Origin: Micropterus salmoides
Taxonomy: Eukaryota; Chordata; Actinopteri; Centrarchiformes; Centrarchidae
NCBI RefSeq assembly: GCF_014851395.1
Contig: NW_024040928.1
Coordinates: forward strand, 15,887,012 to 15,951,011
Direction of reading: 5' to 3'
Length of the DNA: 64,000 nt
The number at the start of each line of letters is the position of its first letter. The stretch's first letter is position 1. The notes beneath the pieces were generated by a model. That model made no database searches. It saw nothing but the letters and a program-made list of their open reading frames with translations, and had not been told where the DNA came from. The position numbers were made by a program, and so were the translations under genes. Of the stretch, positions 12,218-22,851 are shown piece after piece.

Positions 12218-14008
12218 CAGGGTTGGAAGGATTACTTCAGGTACAATTACAAATTACTTGTTAAAAATGTAATCAGTAACATAATCCAAGTACCACAAAA
12301 TAAAAGTAATGTAATCTGATTATTTGTAGTTACTTTTGGATTACTTCAATGCCAAATAGGCAAATGAAGACGAGAGTATCAATGGTGCGTTTTCTGCTCA
12401 GTGTATTTTCAGAGAAATATGTACAAAATCTTCCCTTCCTATGAAATCAAAATCCATGTTTAAATGTTTTTATGATGTGCTTTGCACTATGGCAGTATCT
12501 GGCCCATCAATTCTTGATGATATTCAAGTGTCATTTGGAAAAGCATTTTAAAATGTTGATGACTCATTCTGCACTTGTATTAATTTAGTGTCCAATGAAA
12601 AGATTTCTCAATGTGACACTGCTGAAGCATAATGTTTCTGGGGTCTGGCCGTAGACCGTACAAAAACACAACTTTTTTCATTGATTTTGGTGAAACGGGA
12701 TCATATTTGATGGGAAAATATTAGAAATATGGAGAAAATATATTCTAGTTTAATCTCTGATGTCCTCCGGCTGCTCTGCCTCAACTCTGTGATTTCGTGA
12801 TGGACAAATAGCTTTAATTGTTGCTTAAGTTAGGCTAGTTAGCTAACTAGCTGCTGTTTTTAGCTCAGTTAGCTGTGCCCGTACTGGGAGATCGGAGCAG
12901 GGGGAGTGTTTACCATAGACTGTAAAGCTGTTTACACATTTTCGCAAGCACAGAAGGTTTTCAGGACAGGAGTGGTGGGGCGCCTGATTGGAAACCGGAG
13001 CAGGGAGAGCGGCCAATGAAACCACAATCAGCAGCCTCCCAGTGAACGCGGCATGAACAGGACCGAACACAGCCTCAGAGACCAACAGGGAATCCAGTAC
13101 TGAGATGATTTACACAGAGCTTCTTGATGGATAGCTTTACTTCTTGCTAAACCTCTAACTATAGCCTATCACCTGTATCTGTGGCTGGTTAGCTCTGTCG
13201 ATTAATGGTGCGTTCCATTTGACATGGGAAGTCGGAATCCCGACTTCGGAAGTCGGGAGAATACTGTTTATTAGCACTTCTGCGTACTTGTGTCTTATAG
13301 AAATGTTCGTACACAAAGTGCTGTCCAACAGCTGTATGTGGTCGTGTTGCTACAGTGTTTAGTGTGAGTAAATACCGCACAATGCGTTTTTTTAATCAAC
13401 CGACGTATCAATTGCTAACCTGGCTAGTTGTAAACGGCTGGCTGAGCGTCAACTCGGGTGTGACGTCATTCCCAGCTCCGACTTCCGAGGTATGTGGAAC
13501 GCACCATAACTGTGCTCCCTGCGCTTCAATTAGTTTACTAAGGCCCGGGTGCCAACCCTCACGTCGGGACTGTATTCCCAGTGGTCAAACTGGTCTCTGT
13601 CAGTCTCTACAGGCTGTGTATGCAGTGATCAGTCTGGATCCGTCTGCCGTGTTCACTCTCTGAGAGCTGGACCCAGTCCGCACAGTCTGCATGACACATT
13701 CGGCGCTACTGGCGACTGTAAACGCCAATCAATGTCTGCTACACGTCCCTCCCTAGCTTTGTGTTTTTACAGAAACACATTTAGTCTACTATAGATTGTA
13801 TATAAAAAAATTTAAGGAGGGAAATACCACTGTGTTCTCTGTGTAATCTTTCTGCTTAAAGTAATCCCTATGAGTAATCCCCAATTTTACAAAATGTACC
13901 TGTAATCTGATTACGTCTATTTTATCTGTACTGTCACGGAATACAGTTAGTTTTTAGTATCCTGATTACATAACGCTGTTACATGTAATCCATTACTCCC
14001 TGACCCTG
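12218..14008. mobile_element. Non-autonomous hAT-type DNA transposon
   Basis: The left end reads CAGGGTTGGAAGGATTACTT and the right end, on the other strand, CAGGGTCAGGGAGTAATGG. Both are followed by runs of the ATTAC/GTAAT motifs that mark the subterminal parts of this fish repeat type. The flanks are CCCAACAG (12210-12217) and TCCAACAG (14009-14016), an 8-bp target-site duplication with one mismatch, as expected for hAT elements. No transposase frame is present, so the 1.8-kb element is non-autonomous. It was itself the target of a Harbinger-type insertion at 13206-13506. Confidence 0.75.
13206..13506. mobile_element. PIF/Harbinger-type MITE nested in the hAT element
   Basis: Terminal inverted repeats TGGTGCGTTCCA and its complement bound a 301-bp segment flanked by TAA on both sides (13203-13205 and 13507-13509), the 3-bp target duplication of PIF/Harbinger elements. 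The subterminal parts also pair, with CGACTTCGGAAGTCGG near the left end and CTCCGACTTCCGAGG near the right. There is no transposase; reading frames crossing it are spurious. Confidence 0.8.
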
Positions 14009-14118
14009 TCCAACAGTAGCTACATTCAGGGTGAGCTCCATCAGACAGCTAATAGCATAGTGGCTAGCATGATGAACACTAACATTTGCTAATATATATG
14101 CAATAAAAAGTATGTAAC

Positions 14119-14442
14119 ACTGGTATGAAGGTATTTTTGTGTCTTTTTAATGCAAGCAAATTTATCGCTCTGCAATCAAAAATCAGATGTGTAATTATAA
14201 ATACATAGGCCTTTTTGTGTCAGCATTTTAATTGCTATGTCCTCTTTGATTTCAAGTCAAAAGGTTTTCCTTCGAGTCAGAAAGTTTTGCAGGTTAAACC
14301 GCTTTGCAAGTGAGAGAGTTTTGTAAGCCCAAAAGTTTTGCGAGTCAAAAGCAAAAATCAAAATAAGACATTCTATTGGTGGGTTTGACTGACCCATCAT
14401 GGGTTTGCATTGACCGCATGGTCACGCTCATAATCCCCTCGA
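14119..14442. repeat. Left outer arm of the inverted repeat
   Basis: It pairs with 17787-18162. It carries repeated GTTTTGCAAGTC-like motifs near 14250-14350 and ends with GCATTGACCGCATGGTCACG, the counterpart of the sequence near 17805-17820 on the other strand. Confidence 0.8.
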
Positions 14443-15707
14443 TCCGACCAGCAGTCAGCTCTAGAGACTGAGGTGACGCTATGTCGCTCATTTCAACAGA
14501 AATGCTTTTAAATGTAGTATGGTATCTACTGCTGACTCAAAATTCCTCAAGGTGTCGTGCCAACAAGTGACTGTCCGCCGAAAAAACTGTTTGGTAGGCA
14601 TATGTGTAATATCTTTGATTATATTTGGAAAAGGGGCTGTAGCCTAATTAACCTTACTGCCAACATAGATATAAAATGAAGACAATTTTGCAATTATCCT
14701 TATGACTCTGCATTATTTTACTTGCTGTGTAGGCCTATTAACCAATCTACTCTTTTTTTTTTTTTTTTACCTCTTAAAATACCTTTTAAATGGCCAATAC
14801 AACCCATAAAATGCAGTAGGCTATTTCACTTGCCAGAAAGTGATTGAAGAGACTGTGCAATACAGCTCCAGCAGACGGCAATCGGCGGACGATCGCTGAC
14901 ATTCATCATGAACTTTGGCTTTAAAACTTCATACAACAAGACCCAAACAAAGAAGCGGTGAACGCAAAATAGGTAACCTGTGGTGAGTAAACATGTTCAG
15001 CTCAGCATTGGCCATCTAACGTTAGCTTGCTTCTTGCTTTAGCTACGACCGACCGGAGGTTGACCCCGACTGTCGTTCATTATGAAACGATAAATGAGCG
15101 TTTATTTGCTTGCCAAACTTGTGGTGGTCGATTAACGTAATAATTTACTCGCTGCCATCACGTTAATTATTACCGTTGGCAGAAAACAGGTTACAGGTTT
15201 ATTGTTGATCATGTAACGTTACCGTTTTATTTAGTTAACGTTACACTGGGTTTGAGAGTGAGGGGAATGTGTTGACTTACAGTAGTTAATAAGCTGTCAT
15301 TAATTGCATTGCACATTACATGGCTGTGCTCTGTAAGTGAAAAACAGGTTACAGTTAGGGAATCCCTTATAGCTATCCAGTTTTATAAGCAGCAGGTGAT
15401 AGAACATCCATTAGCCTATAACCGCACGAGACTTGACTTGGACTCTTGCTCAGAGACTTGACTTGGACTCGAGCATCTCTGATTGGTGCACTCAGACATG
15501 ACTATCTAGGCTAAGGTAAGCTATGTAATGTTTAACACAATGTACATGATATCCAGCAAAACTGCTTTTCTGTGAATGTGGTAATTGAAGTTAACAGGCA
15601 CACAACATAAACTAGACTTTAGACCGCTGATATTACATTGAAAATATAGACTGTTATCTAGATATTTTGAGGTGTTGCTGCCTTGTTACATTTTCTTCTT
15701 TAGATGT

Positions 15708-16110
15708 AACATAGAAGCATTTATTACACTCATTTATTTTCCTCCTATAGTTGCAGTGTGGATCATTGGTGACAGCTATGTACAGCATGGTGGCCAGAGA
15801 GCTTTGGAAGCATCTTCACCCTGCCAGATGTCTCTTGGTCTGGCTTGCTTCTCCCCTTCTTTGCCCCTCCCTGTGACTGTGGCGGCAGCAGCATGGGGAA
15901 CGTCAGCAGCAGGAAGCTGGTCAACATGATGGAGGACCTGCACCAGCTTTACCTCCAGCACTCTGGCCTGAAGATCCTCTTTTTGTCTGTGACCCAGAGT
16001 GTTGGTGGAATGCTGGTGCCAGTCAATGAACAGTGTTATGGCTCTATTTGTTTTAGCTTAAATGATGCCATGATTGAGAACCTTGCATCAGACATGGCAG
16101 TCCTGGGTTA
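15708..16110 (+). pseudogene. SGNH-hydrolase fragment, broken (left copy)
   Basis: After a TTTTCCTCCTATAG splice-acceptor-like site, the frame reads VAVWIIGDSYVQHGGQRA. The GDS at 15768-15776 corresponds to block I of SGNH/GDSL hydrolases, with the nucleophile serine. A frameshift near 15790-15850 moves the reading to another frame, giving LLPFF and then LVNMMEDLHQLYLQHSGLKI and LFLSVTQ. The middle of the domain, where the conserved glycine and GND blocks would lie, is missing. Such hydrolase frames are known from some fish retroelements, including Ngaro-type and CR1-type elements; which one this came from is not clear. Confidence 0.6.
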
Positions 16111-16113
16111 TAT

Positions 16114-16118
<5 letters not shown>

Positions 16119-16141
<23 letters not shown>
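16119..16141. repeat. (TG)n/(TA)n microsatellite
   Basis: A run of TG dinucleotides followed by TATATA-rich sequence up to about 16165. It artificially extends the hydrolase reading frame. Confidence 0.9.
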
Positions 16142-16147
<6 letters not shown>

Positions 16148-16169
16148 ATATATATGTATATATATAGTT

Positions 16170-17570
16170 AATTTCACAACTAGGGCAAATTATGTTTTAA
16201 GTACAGTAGCTAATTGTATTGAATTTGGCCTTTAGGACCCATTTTCTTGTGCCTAAACATAGCTGACCGTCATGGCTAATGTTGTTTATTTATGCTGCAC
16301 CCCAAGGACCCCTAAGTACTCTGGACCTATGCGGGACATACAGTAGCTGTTACCACTTGCACAGGCCCAGTTTGTTTATTTGAATAAATGTGTTTACTAT
16401 ATGTCCACATTTGTGAACATTTAAAAGACCCCACATGGTTTACATTGCAATAAAATTGATTTATATATTTGCACTCATTTTGTCATTAATACTGACTGGA
16501 AATGTTAGATTTCACATTCTGATATACTGTAAGTCTAGTACAAACACACAGGAACATGTGCACATCCAACAAATCTGTGGACATAGAATGAAAGGGCTCA
16601 GAATGAAAAAATAAGAATGACCTGCACACTGAGTAATTGAATCCCACTAAGCAGTATCATTTATTGCAATGTCTCAAACTCTGAGGTCTTCTCAGGCAAA
16701 TACACAGGTATTGTGAAGCTTATACAGTGAGGCAAAAAGAAACAAGCTGATCAATAGGTGCTTTCTATCAGTTGATTTAGTTTTTTTCCTTTTACCTCAC
16801 TAAACAGTTAAAGCCTCAATACCTGTGCAATACCTATAATACTTCTCTGAGGTTGCAGCTTCAAAACTATTCATTGTGCAGATTATTCTTTGTTGAGTAA
16901 AACTTCTCGGTGAATTTCACACTTGTCTCTTGCTTTCCATTTTTAGAGATGCAAAATGTTAACCTATAAATACCATCTCATTATTTTCATTCTATTAACC
17001 ATCATATTTTGTGAAAAGTTTAGATCACTACTATATTTCAAATTAACATAGGGAACTGATGATTAGTCTTGCCTGATTTTATATAACAAAAATGATTACA
17101 TTACACAAGAAACAGTTAAATAAATTAAAATCATATCCTGCATTCATGAAAACGTCATTAAAAAGGTTACAAATGTTAAAGTTGTTTAGTATGACTTGAA
17201 ATAATGTACAGTTAATACACTTAAATAAATGAAATAATGTGTCACATTTGTAACAGTAATTATAATAATGGAACCTATGGATAAGAAGCCAGTGTCATAA
17301 TTTTAAATTTTAAATAAGTAGTGTTCACATACTGTGGGATAAGGTGTTGTGGAGTAAAAATAAAAACAAAGGTTCAGGAAAGTACTATGGTGCTCTCAGG
17401 GAAGAGAGTGAGCCACGATGGAAGGTGGGACTTTTATATCCTGTAGGGCACTGGGCCCAGGCCCTCCTCCTCTGGTAGAAGTAGACTAAGCAGGGTCCTA
17501 CATGACAGACAGACAACAGGTTAGAAATACGTGCAGCCGGAGAGCGTAGACACAAAATAAGAAGCACCTG
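16170..17570. other. Central spacer of the inverted-repeat element
   Basis: AT-rich sequence between the two arms with no supported coding region. AATAAA motifs occur near 16384 and 16450 on the plus strand, compatible with the 3' end of a former transcript carrying the left hydrolase copy. Confidence 0.5.
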
Positions 17571-17585
17571 TCACACACTTACTAC

Positions 17586-17786
17586 AGCCCAAGAGATGCC
17601 CAGCAGGGTGAAGATGCTTCCAAAGCTCTCTGCAGCTCTCTGGCCACCATGCTGTACATAGCTGTCACCAATGATCCACACTGCAACTATGGGAGGAAAA
17701 TAAATGAGTGTAATAAATGCTTCTATGTCACATCTAAAGGAGAAAACGTAACAAGGCAGCAACACCTCAATATATCTAGATAACAG
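17586..17786 (-). pseudogene. SGNH-hydrolase fragment, inverted second copy
   Basis: On the minus strand the sequence repeats the hydrolase exon of 15651-15842 almost base for base, including the acceptor-like site and VAVWIIGDSYVQHGGQRA, with GDS at 17669-17661. It has nine extra bases after GGCCAGAGAGC and a differently decayed end. It is a duplicate fragment, not a gene. Confidence 0.75.
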
Positions 17787-18162
17787 TCGAGTGGATTGTG
17801 GGTGTGGCCATGCGGTCAATGCAAAACCATGGTCTGTCAAACCCACCTATAGAATCTCTTATTTCGACCATTTTTGACTCGCAAAACTTTTCGACTTGCA
17901 AAACGGTTTAACCTGCAAAACTTTCTGACTCGCAAAGAAAACCTTTTGACTTACAAAACTTAATAACTTGCAAAACGTTCTGACTCGCATGGAAATCTTT
18001 TTGACTTGAAATCAAAGAGGACATAGTGGCAATTAAAACTTTTTGTGACACAAAAAAGGCCTGTTTATTTTTAATTAAAACTTGATTTTTGATGCAATGA
18101 ATATGCTCCCAAAACATTTTTTTTGCTTGCATTAAAAAGACACAAAAATTCCTTCATACTGG
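17787..18162. repeat. Right outer arm of the inverted repeat
   Basis: It is the reverse complement, with scattered differences, of 14119-14442. It has more copies of the GACTTGCAAAAC-like unit than the left arm. Confidence 0.8.
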
Positions 18163-18865
18163 CAGCTAGGCTGTGCAGTGAGTAAACTTTGCCTTAAGAG
18201 ATGGACTAGTGACCGATGCTAGAGCCCATGGGTTAGCCTCCTCGCTAGTGCGTCCCATAGACTGTGGGTAGGTCCGCATTGAGGCCAGTGGGAACGCAGG
18301 AATGTTGTCATGAAAAAATAATGTTCAAACTTTTATCGCAAATCCGTCTAAGTTAATATTTGTCTAGATAATTTAGTCTGGACCTAAATGGTGGATAGAC
18401 CTAGGAGCACTGCCCTGGAGCCCTGCTGCTAGCATAGCTAAAAACTAACTTAACATCTCAAATTACATACAGATAAGCCTGTCTAGTGGAACGCCCATAG
18501 ACAATGAGTGTATGTGCGTTAGAGAGTAGATAAAGCATGCTTGTCAATATTAGCTCGGACAGGGATGTGACAAAAGGCTTGGTGTTAAATTCCAACTGCC
18601 ATGGAACGTTGCCAGTAGGGGTTGCTGTAGCAACAAAATGTTCAACTAAAACTTACTGCTGGTTGTAGAGGTTCTAGTCGATAAAGATATTTGAAGGTTG
18701 ATAATGGCTCTTATTTATTTCTGCCAATAACCATTACCACCCACAGATAAATTCCATGTTTAAATACTTGAAAATCCTAATCCTGGTTGTAAGAAAACTA
18801 GCAGCATGAAATAGCATGTAGACCATCATGGGGGACGCTCCTCCACAGAAGCCGCACTCTTGAAA
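18163..18865. other. Intergenic, no gene seen
   Basis: Repeat-like sequence with no supported reading frame or splice structure. Confidence 0.5.
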
Positions 18866-19064
18866 CTGGGTGAAATTAGGAGGTGTTTAAGACAAGCTGA
18901 CTCGCCCCACCCATTTAGTGTGAAACTCTGAGATACACTTTTCCCCTTAGGTTGTTAATCTACAAAACATGGATGACTTTGCAAACTCAGGCTTGTAAAC
19001 ATGTAGCCTATGATGCTTATAGCATACCTTTCTGTATGCTGATAATAACACTGATATGTTATTG
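18866..19064. repeat. Direct repeat, left copy, flanking the L2 LINE
   Basis: This segment aligns in the same orientation with 21001-21225. Shared blocks include GTGTGAAACTCTGAGATA, CTCAGGCTTGTAAACAT and CTGATAATA. Divergence and small gaps are obvious by eye, so it is far older or of different origin than a normal LINE target-site duplication. Confidence 0.8.
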
Positions 19065-19065
19065 A

Positions 19066-20998
19066 ATTTCATATTATTAATAATAATAATAATAATAATG
19101 ATCTTTATTTGTAGAGCACTTTTCAAAAACAAGTTACAAAGTGCTTTAACAAGTGTAAAGACAATAATACCCAAAAGACAATAATACAAAAACAATACAA
19201 GATAAAAGCATGAAAACATTGAAAAGACTAAAATACACATTTAAGATAAATATAAAATTAGTAAAATAGAATGAAATAAAAGGGATACAATAAAGTCAAA
19301 TAAGATCGGGAAAGGCTCTCCTATAAAAGTATGTTTTAAGAAGGGACTTAAAAGAGTTCACTGACTCAGCTGACTTGATTTCCTCGGGCAGGCTGTTCCA
19401 GAGCCTCGGGGCCCTGACAGCAAACGCTCTGTCCCCTTTAGTTTTCAGTCGAGACTCTGGAACAGACAACAGACCTCTGCCCGAGGATCTCAAGGTACGT
19501 GCTGGTGTGTATGTCAGTCTGGAGTTGATCAATAGATTTTTGGGTTAAACAGGTGAAAAGACTGTTGCAATAAATGATGATGATGATGAAGGCGTGTAAA
19601 ATGGTCTCGGTGTCCTTAAAGGTTAACATAGATCGAATTTTTGCTATATTTCTAAGTTGATAAAAACATGATTGAACAAGCTTTGTGGTGTGCTGCTCGA
19701 AATTTAAATTACTATCAAACCAAACACCAAGGTTCTTTGCCACAGGCTTAATGTGATTTACTAGGGAACCAGCAGATGGCAGTATTTGTTTTGCCATCTG
19801 CTGGGACCCGATGACCAGGATTTCTGTTTTGTCTGAGTTCAGCTGGAGGAAATTATTTGACATCCATTTTTTAACTTCACAAAGGCAGTTATTAAGTGAA
19901 CTCAGCATTCCAGGGTCTGTGGATCTGACAGGCAAGTATATTTGTGTGTCATCAGCATAAATATGAAAAGAAATGCCATGTTTATGGATAATACGTCCAA
20001 GGGGAAGCAGATACAAGGAAAACAAAATGGGTCCTAAGACCGACCCCTGAGGCACACCATATTTAACTGGGGCAGAACAAAGAGACATAGTTTTTTACAG
20101 ACACGCAAAACTTCCTATTTGACAGGTAGGATGAAAACCATTCTAGGGGCAGTACCAGAGATCCCCACCCAGTGCCTCAGTCTGTCTAACATGATGTTGT
20201 GATCAATGGTGTCAAAAGCAGCACTAAAGTCCAGGAGTACCCAGACTGAGCACATACATTCATCAGCAGACATTAAAAGGTCGTTGGTGACTTTAAGCAG
20301 GGCAGTCTCAGTGTGCGGAAAACTTATTTTCCAGTACAGTGAGCAGCTGTTTGGACACAATTCTTTCTAAAATCTTTGCAATAAAAGGCAGTTTTGAAAT
20401 TGGTCTAAAGTTTTGTGGGAGGGAGGGATCTAAACCAGGTTTCTTTAAAAGTGGGTTCACGCAAGCCGTTTTAAAATAATCAGGGACACAACCAGTAGAT
20501 AGGGAGCTGTTGAAAACAGAGATCAAATGGGGCCCAACAGAATTTATTACTTTCAGTAAAAACTTTGTAGGTATTACATCAAGTGGGCTGGAGGACGCTC
20601 TCATTTGTGATACTGTTTTTAAAAGCTCAGACAAGTCGATGGGATAAAACTGGTTAAAACTCTCTTGTTGCTGGTGAGGAACCTCTGAGTAAGAGGCCGC
20701 GGGGGTAATAGAGGCTCTGATTGACACCACCTTATTGGTAAAATAAGATAAAAACAATTCACAGTCATCATTACTTCCAGCTGAGGCACAAGAAGGGGTT
20801 GGGTTTACCAGCTGATCCACAGTCTTAAACAGAAACCTGGGATTGTGTTTATGTGTAGTAATGAGTTCAGAAAAATAGTGTGTTCTCGCATCCTTAACCA
20901 TGTTATTGTAGTTAATTAATAAATCCTTCAGACTGAGGTAATGGACTTGGAGATTGGATTTTTTCCATGTTGAAGCTGATGACCTTCCACAAATTATC
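19066..20998 (-). mobile_element. 5'-truncated L2-clade LINE
   Basis: Minus-strand frames give the reverse-transcriptase part of an L2-like protein: a linker with ARTHYFSELI, then LLKKPGLDPSLPQNFRPIS near 20440-20390, DFSAAFDTIDH near 20230, GVPQGSVLGPILFSLY near 20060 and the catalytic YADDTQIY near 19950. The 3' end has the GCACTTTGTAACTTG and GTGCTCTACAAATAAAGATC tail followed by (ATT)n at 19074-19099, typical of L2. The frame is interrupted around 20100-20115 and again near 19550-19440. The endonuclease domain is absent. Not capable of retrotransposition. Confidence 0.88.
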
Positions 20999-21000
20999 CA

Positions 21001-21225
21001 CTGAAACTTGAAATTAGCAGGTGTTAAAAACTAGTTGACCCGCCCTTGACCCGTTCAGTGTGAAACTCTGAGATAGGCTACACTTCACCTTTACCTTGTT
21101 AATTTACAAAAAACATGGGTGGCTTTACAGCAAGCTCAGGCTTGTAAACATAGGCTGTATGATGCTAATATCCTACCATTCTGAATTCTGATAATAGTAC
21201 TGATTTCGTAGGCTATTGAAGCTGA
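21001..21225. repeat. Direct repeat, right copy, flanking the L2 LINE
   Basis: Counterpart of 18866-19064 in the same orientation on the far side of the L2 element. Confidence 0.8.
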
Positions 21226-21462
21226 TGTTACTTTACCCCCAATAGCCTGTTCATGATGCTTGCACCTGGGAGGGATCGTGTATGTTGGCTTTTGCACCAG
21301 TTCTTGAACAGTTTGTCTGAGGTCAAAATTCATCCTGCGTTTCAGGAGAGAGGTGTCACTTAGGCACAGGCAAAAGGACCCTGCAAGAAGCTGCATTTTC
21401 TTAGTGAAAGAGCGCTGAAATATACAGGAGCTTTGATACCAGAGACAGAACCTGACATCAAG

Positions 21463-21816
21463 CCTCTCTCTCTCTCTCTCCCTCTCTCTTTCTGCGTCGT
21501 TACGTCAGTCGGGATTAAAGCTCTCCTCCCGTGTCTCTGGTCTGTCCCCTCTGCTTCTCCTCCTCACATTCACCTTCCTCACTGAGCTGAACACCGGCCG
21601 ATGCTTCACACCACCCCAGCCCTGGGTGTCTGTCCCCTGCATGGGAAGCACAACAAAATCAAGGGCTTCACTTGAGATGAGCGAAAAAAGGGGGGCAGTC
21701 ATTGCATCCTTTTTATTTTGATTTCTTTCTTCTTTTTATTTTACGCTTTCCCAATCGGACGATCAAGGGGCTCCGACTTCAGCGAAAACCTCAGCTCATA
21801 CCGTTTTGTCACGGAG
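21463..21816 (+). promoter_or_regulatory. gpr6: Probable promoter and noncoding first exon of gpr6
   Basis: A CT-repeat (21463-21490) is followed by a cAMP-response-element-like TTACGTCA at 21500-21507 and a pyrimidine-rich, relatively GC-rich stretch. It ends in a good donor, GGAG/GTAGGT, at 21816. A matching acceptor, CCCTCAG, precedes the coding exon at 22827. I infer an untranslated first exon and an intron of about 1.0 kb. The start site itself cannot be read from the sequence. A CRE would fit a receptor that raises cAMP, but that is speculation. Confidence 0.5.
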
Positions 21817-22851
21817 GTAGGTACACCACACTTTTCAGAAATGAAAATTATTTGAAGAAGAAAGTTTATGTCGGTCGCAAATATTTTATTTTTCTTTGAA
21901 GTGTCTCTCCACAATAGCAGAGTGATAGCATACTGTAGTAATCTCATACTGGAATCTCATACTGTAGTAAGAATACAGCAAGACATATTAAAGAGCATCA
22001 CTTTTTTTTATATCCCTAAGTGGATACCAGATCTTAATAATTATAGTATTAAGCACTCAAATCACACCAAGACTTTACGAATGTATTAAAAATAATTTGT
22101 CGAACATGTTAGATTAGGAAATTGATTATATGATGTTTTGTTTGTCAGCATAAGAGTTTGCTGTGGTTTCAGCACCACGGACAGCTCCTTTGCCTTTGCT
22201 GCTGCTGCGCTATATTACAGTAACTTTTAAAATGGGAAATCTGCCCTAAATCTGAATTTAAATTGTGCAGTGCCGGTGGTTGTTATCGTGTAAAGTCAAC
22301 AAGTAACAGGCAGCTGTTTGTTTAAGCTCAAAATCGGAGCATTAAAAGTTAAACGCACAGTTTCTGAGCTGATGTTTGAGATATTGCATCTAAATGAGTT
22401 TTAGCTGAATGCAGGGCTTGTGTGTGAAATACAAGTAGAAAAAAATTGAGTTGTTTCAGTATTTACTCACTAGGGAGCAGCCCCTAATTTGTAGCTGAAT
22501 CCATCACCAATCCCTAGAGTCTATTTTGTGCTGTGCCACTCACAAATTAAAAGTGAACTGTGTTATAGAAGACACTGTAAAAATTAAATCTGCAGTTTCT
22601 ACTGATGACTATAGTCTGAGCCGAGAACTGCATAATTCTCATCATATGAACCCATTTACACTGGGCTCTTGTGTGTTTCTGTGAGTAATCAGACTCACTT
22701 ACTGTATCAGGTCAGTTTAAGTTAACACTCATCTTGTGTGTCATTGAGCAAGACACTGAAGCCTTACCAACTCCACTTCACACTGACATTAACAAACCAA
22801 TCTGCTTGTCCCTCTGCTGCCCTCAGGACAAAAGGACGACAGCGTGGAGAT

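Larger units (their letters stand above)
14119..18162. mobile_element. Large inverted-repeat element with SGNH-hydrolase remnants
   Basis: The outer segments 14119-14442 and 17787-18162 are imperfect reverse complements, both ending in TATGAAGG next to TTTTTGTGTCTTTTTAATGC. A second pair of segments, 15651-15842 and 17586-17786, is also inverted and encodes the same hydrolase exon fragment on opposite strands. The left arm has about 1.2 kb (14443-15650) not present in the right arm. The outer arms contain a degenerate array of about 16-bp units built on TTTTGCAAGTC, like subterminal transposase-binding sites. No transposase was seen. It may be a foldback-type element or a head-to-head duplication of a larger element. 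The family is not recognised. Confidence 0.6.

Noticed and set aside
13355..13794. Reading frames of 102 and 81 residues
   Set aside because: They cross the edge of a MITE and a hAT element and have no conserved motif.
18866..21225. Direct repeats as target-site duplication of the L2 LINE
   Set aside because: They are about 200 bp long and strongly diverged, unlike the short near-identical duplications made by LINE insertion.
22738..22851. Upstream in-frame ATG extending gpr6 by 38 residues
   Set aside because: The extension crosses a good CCCTCAG acceptor and is unlike family N termini; the ATG at 22852 is the credible start.
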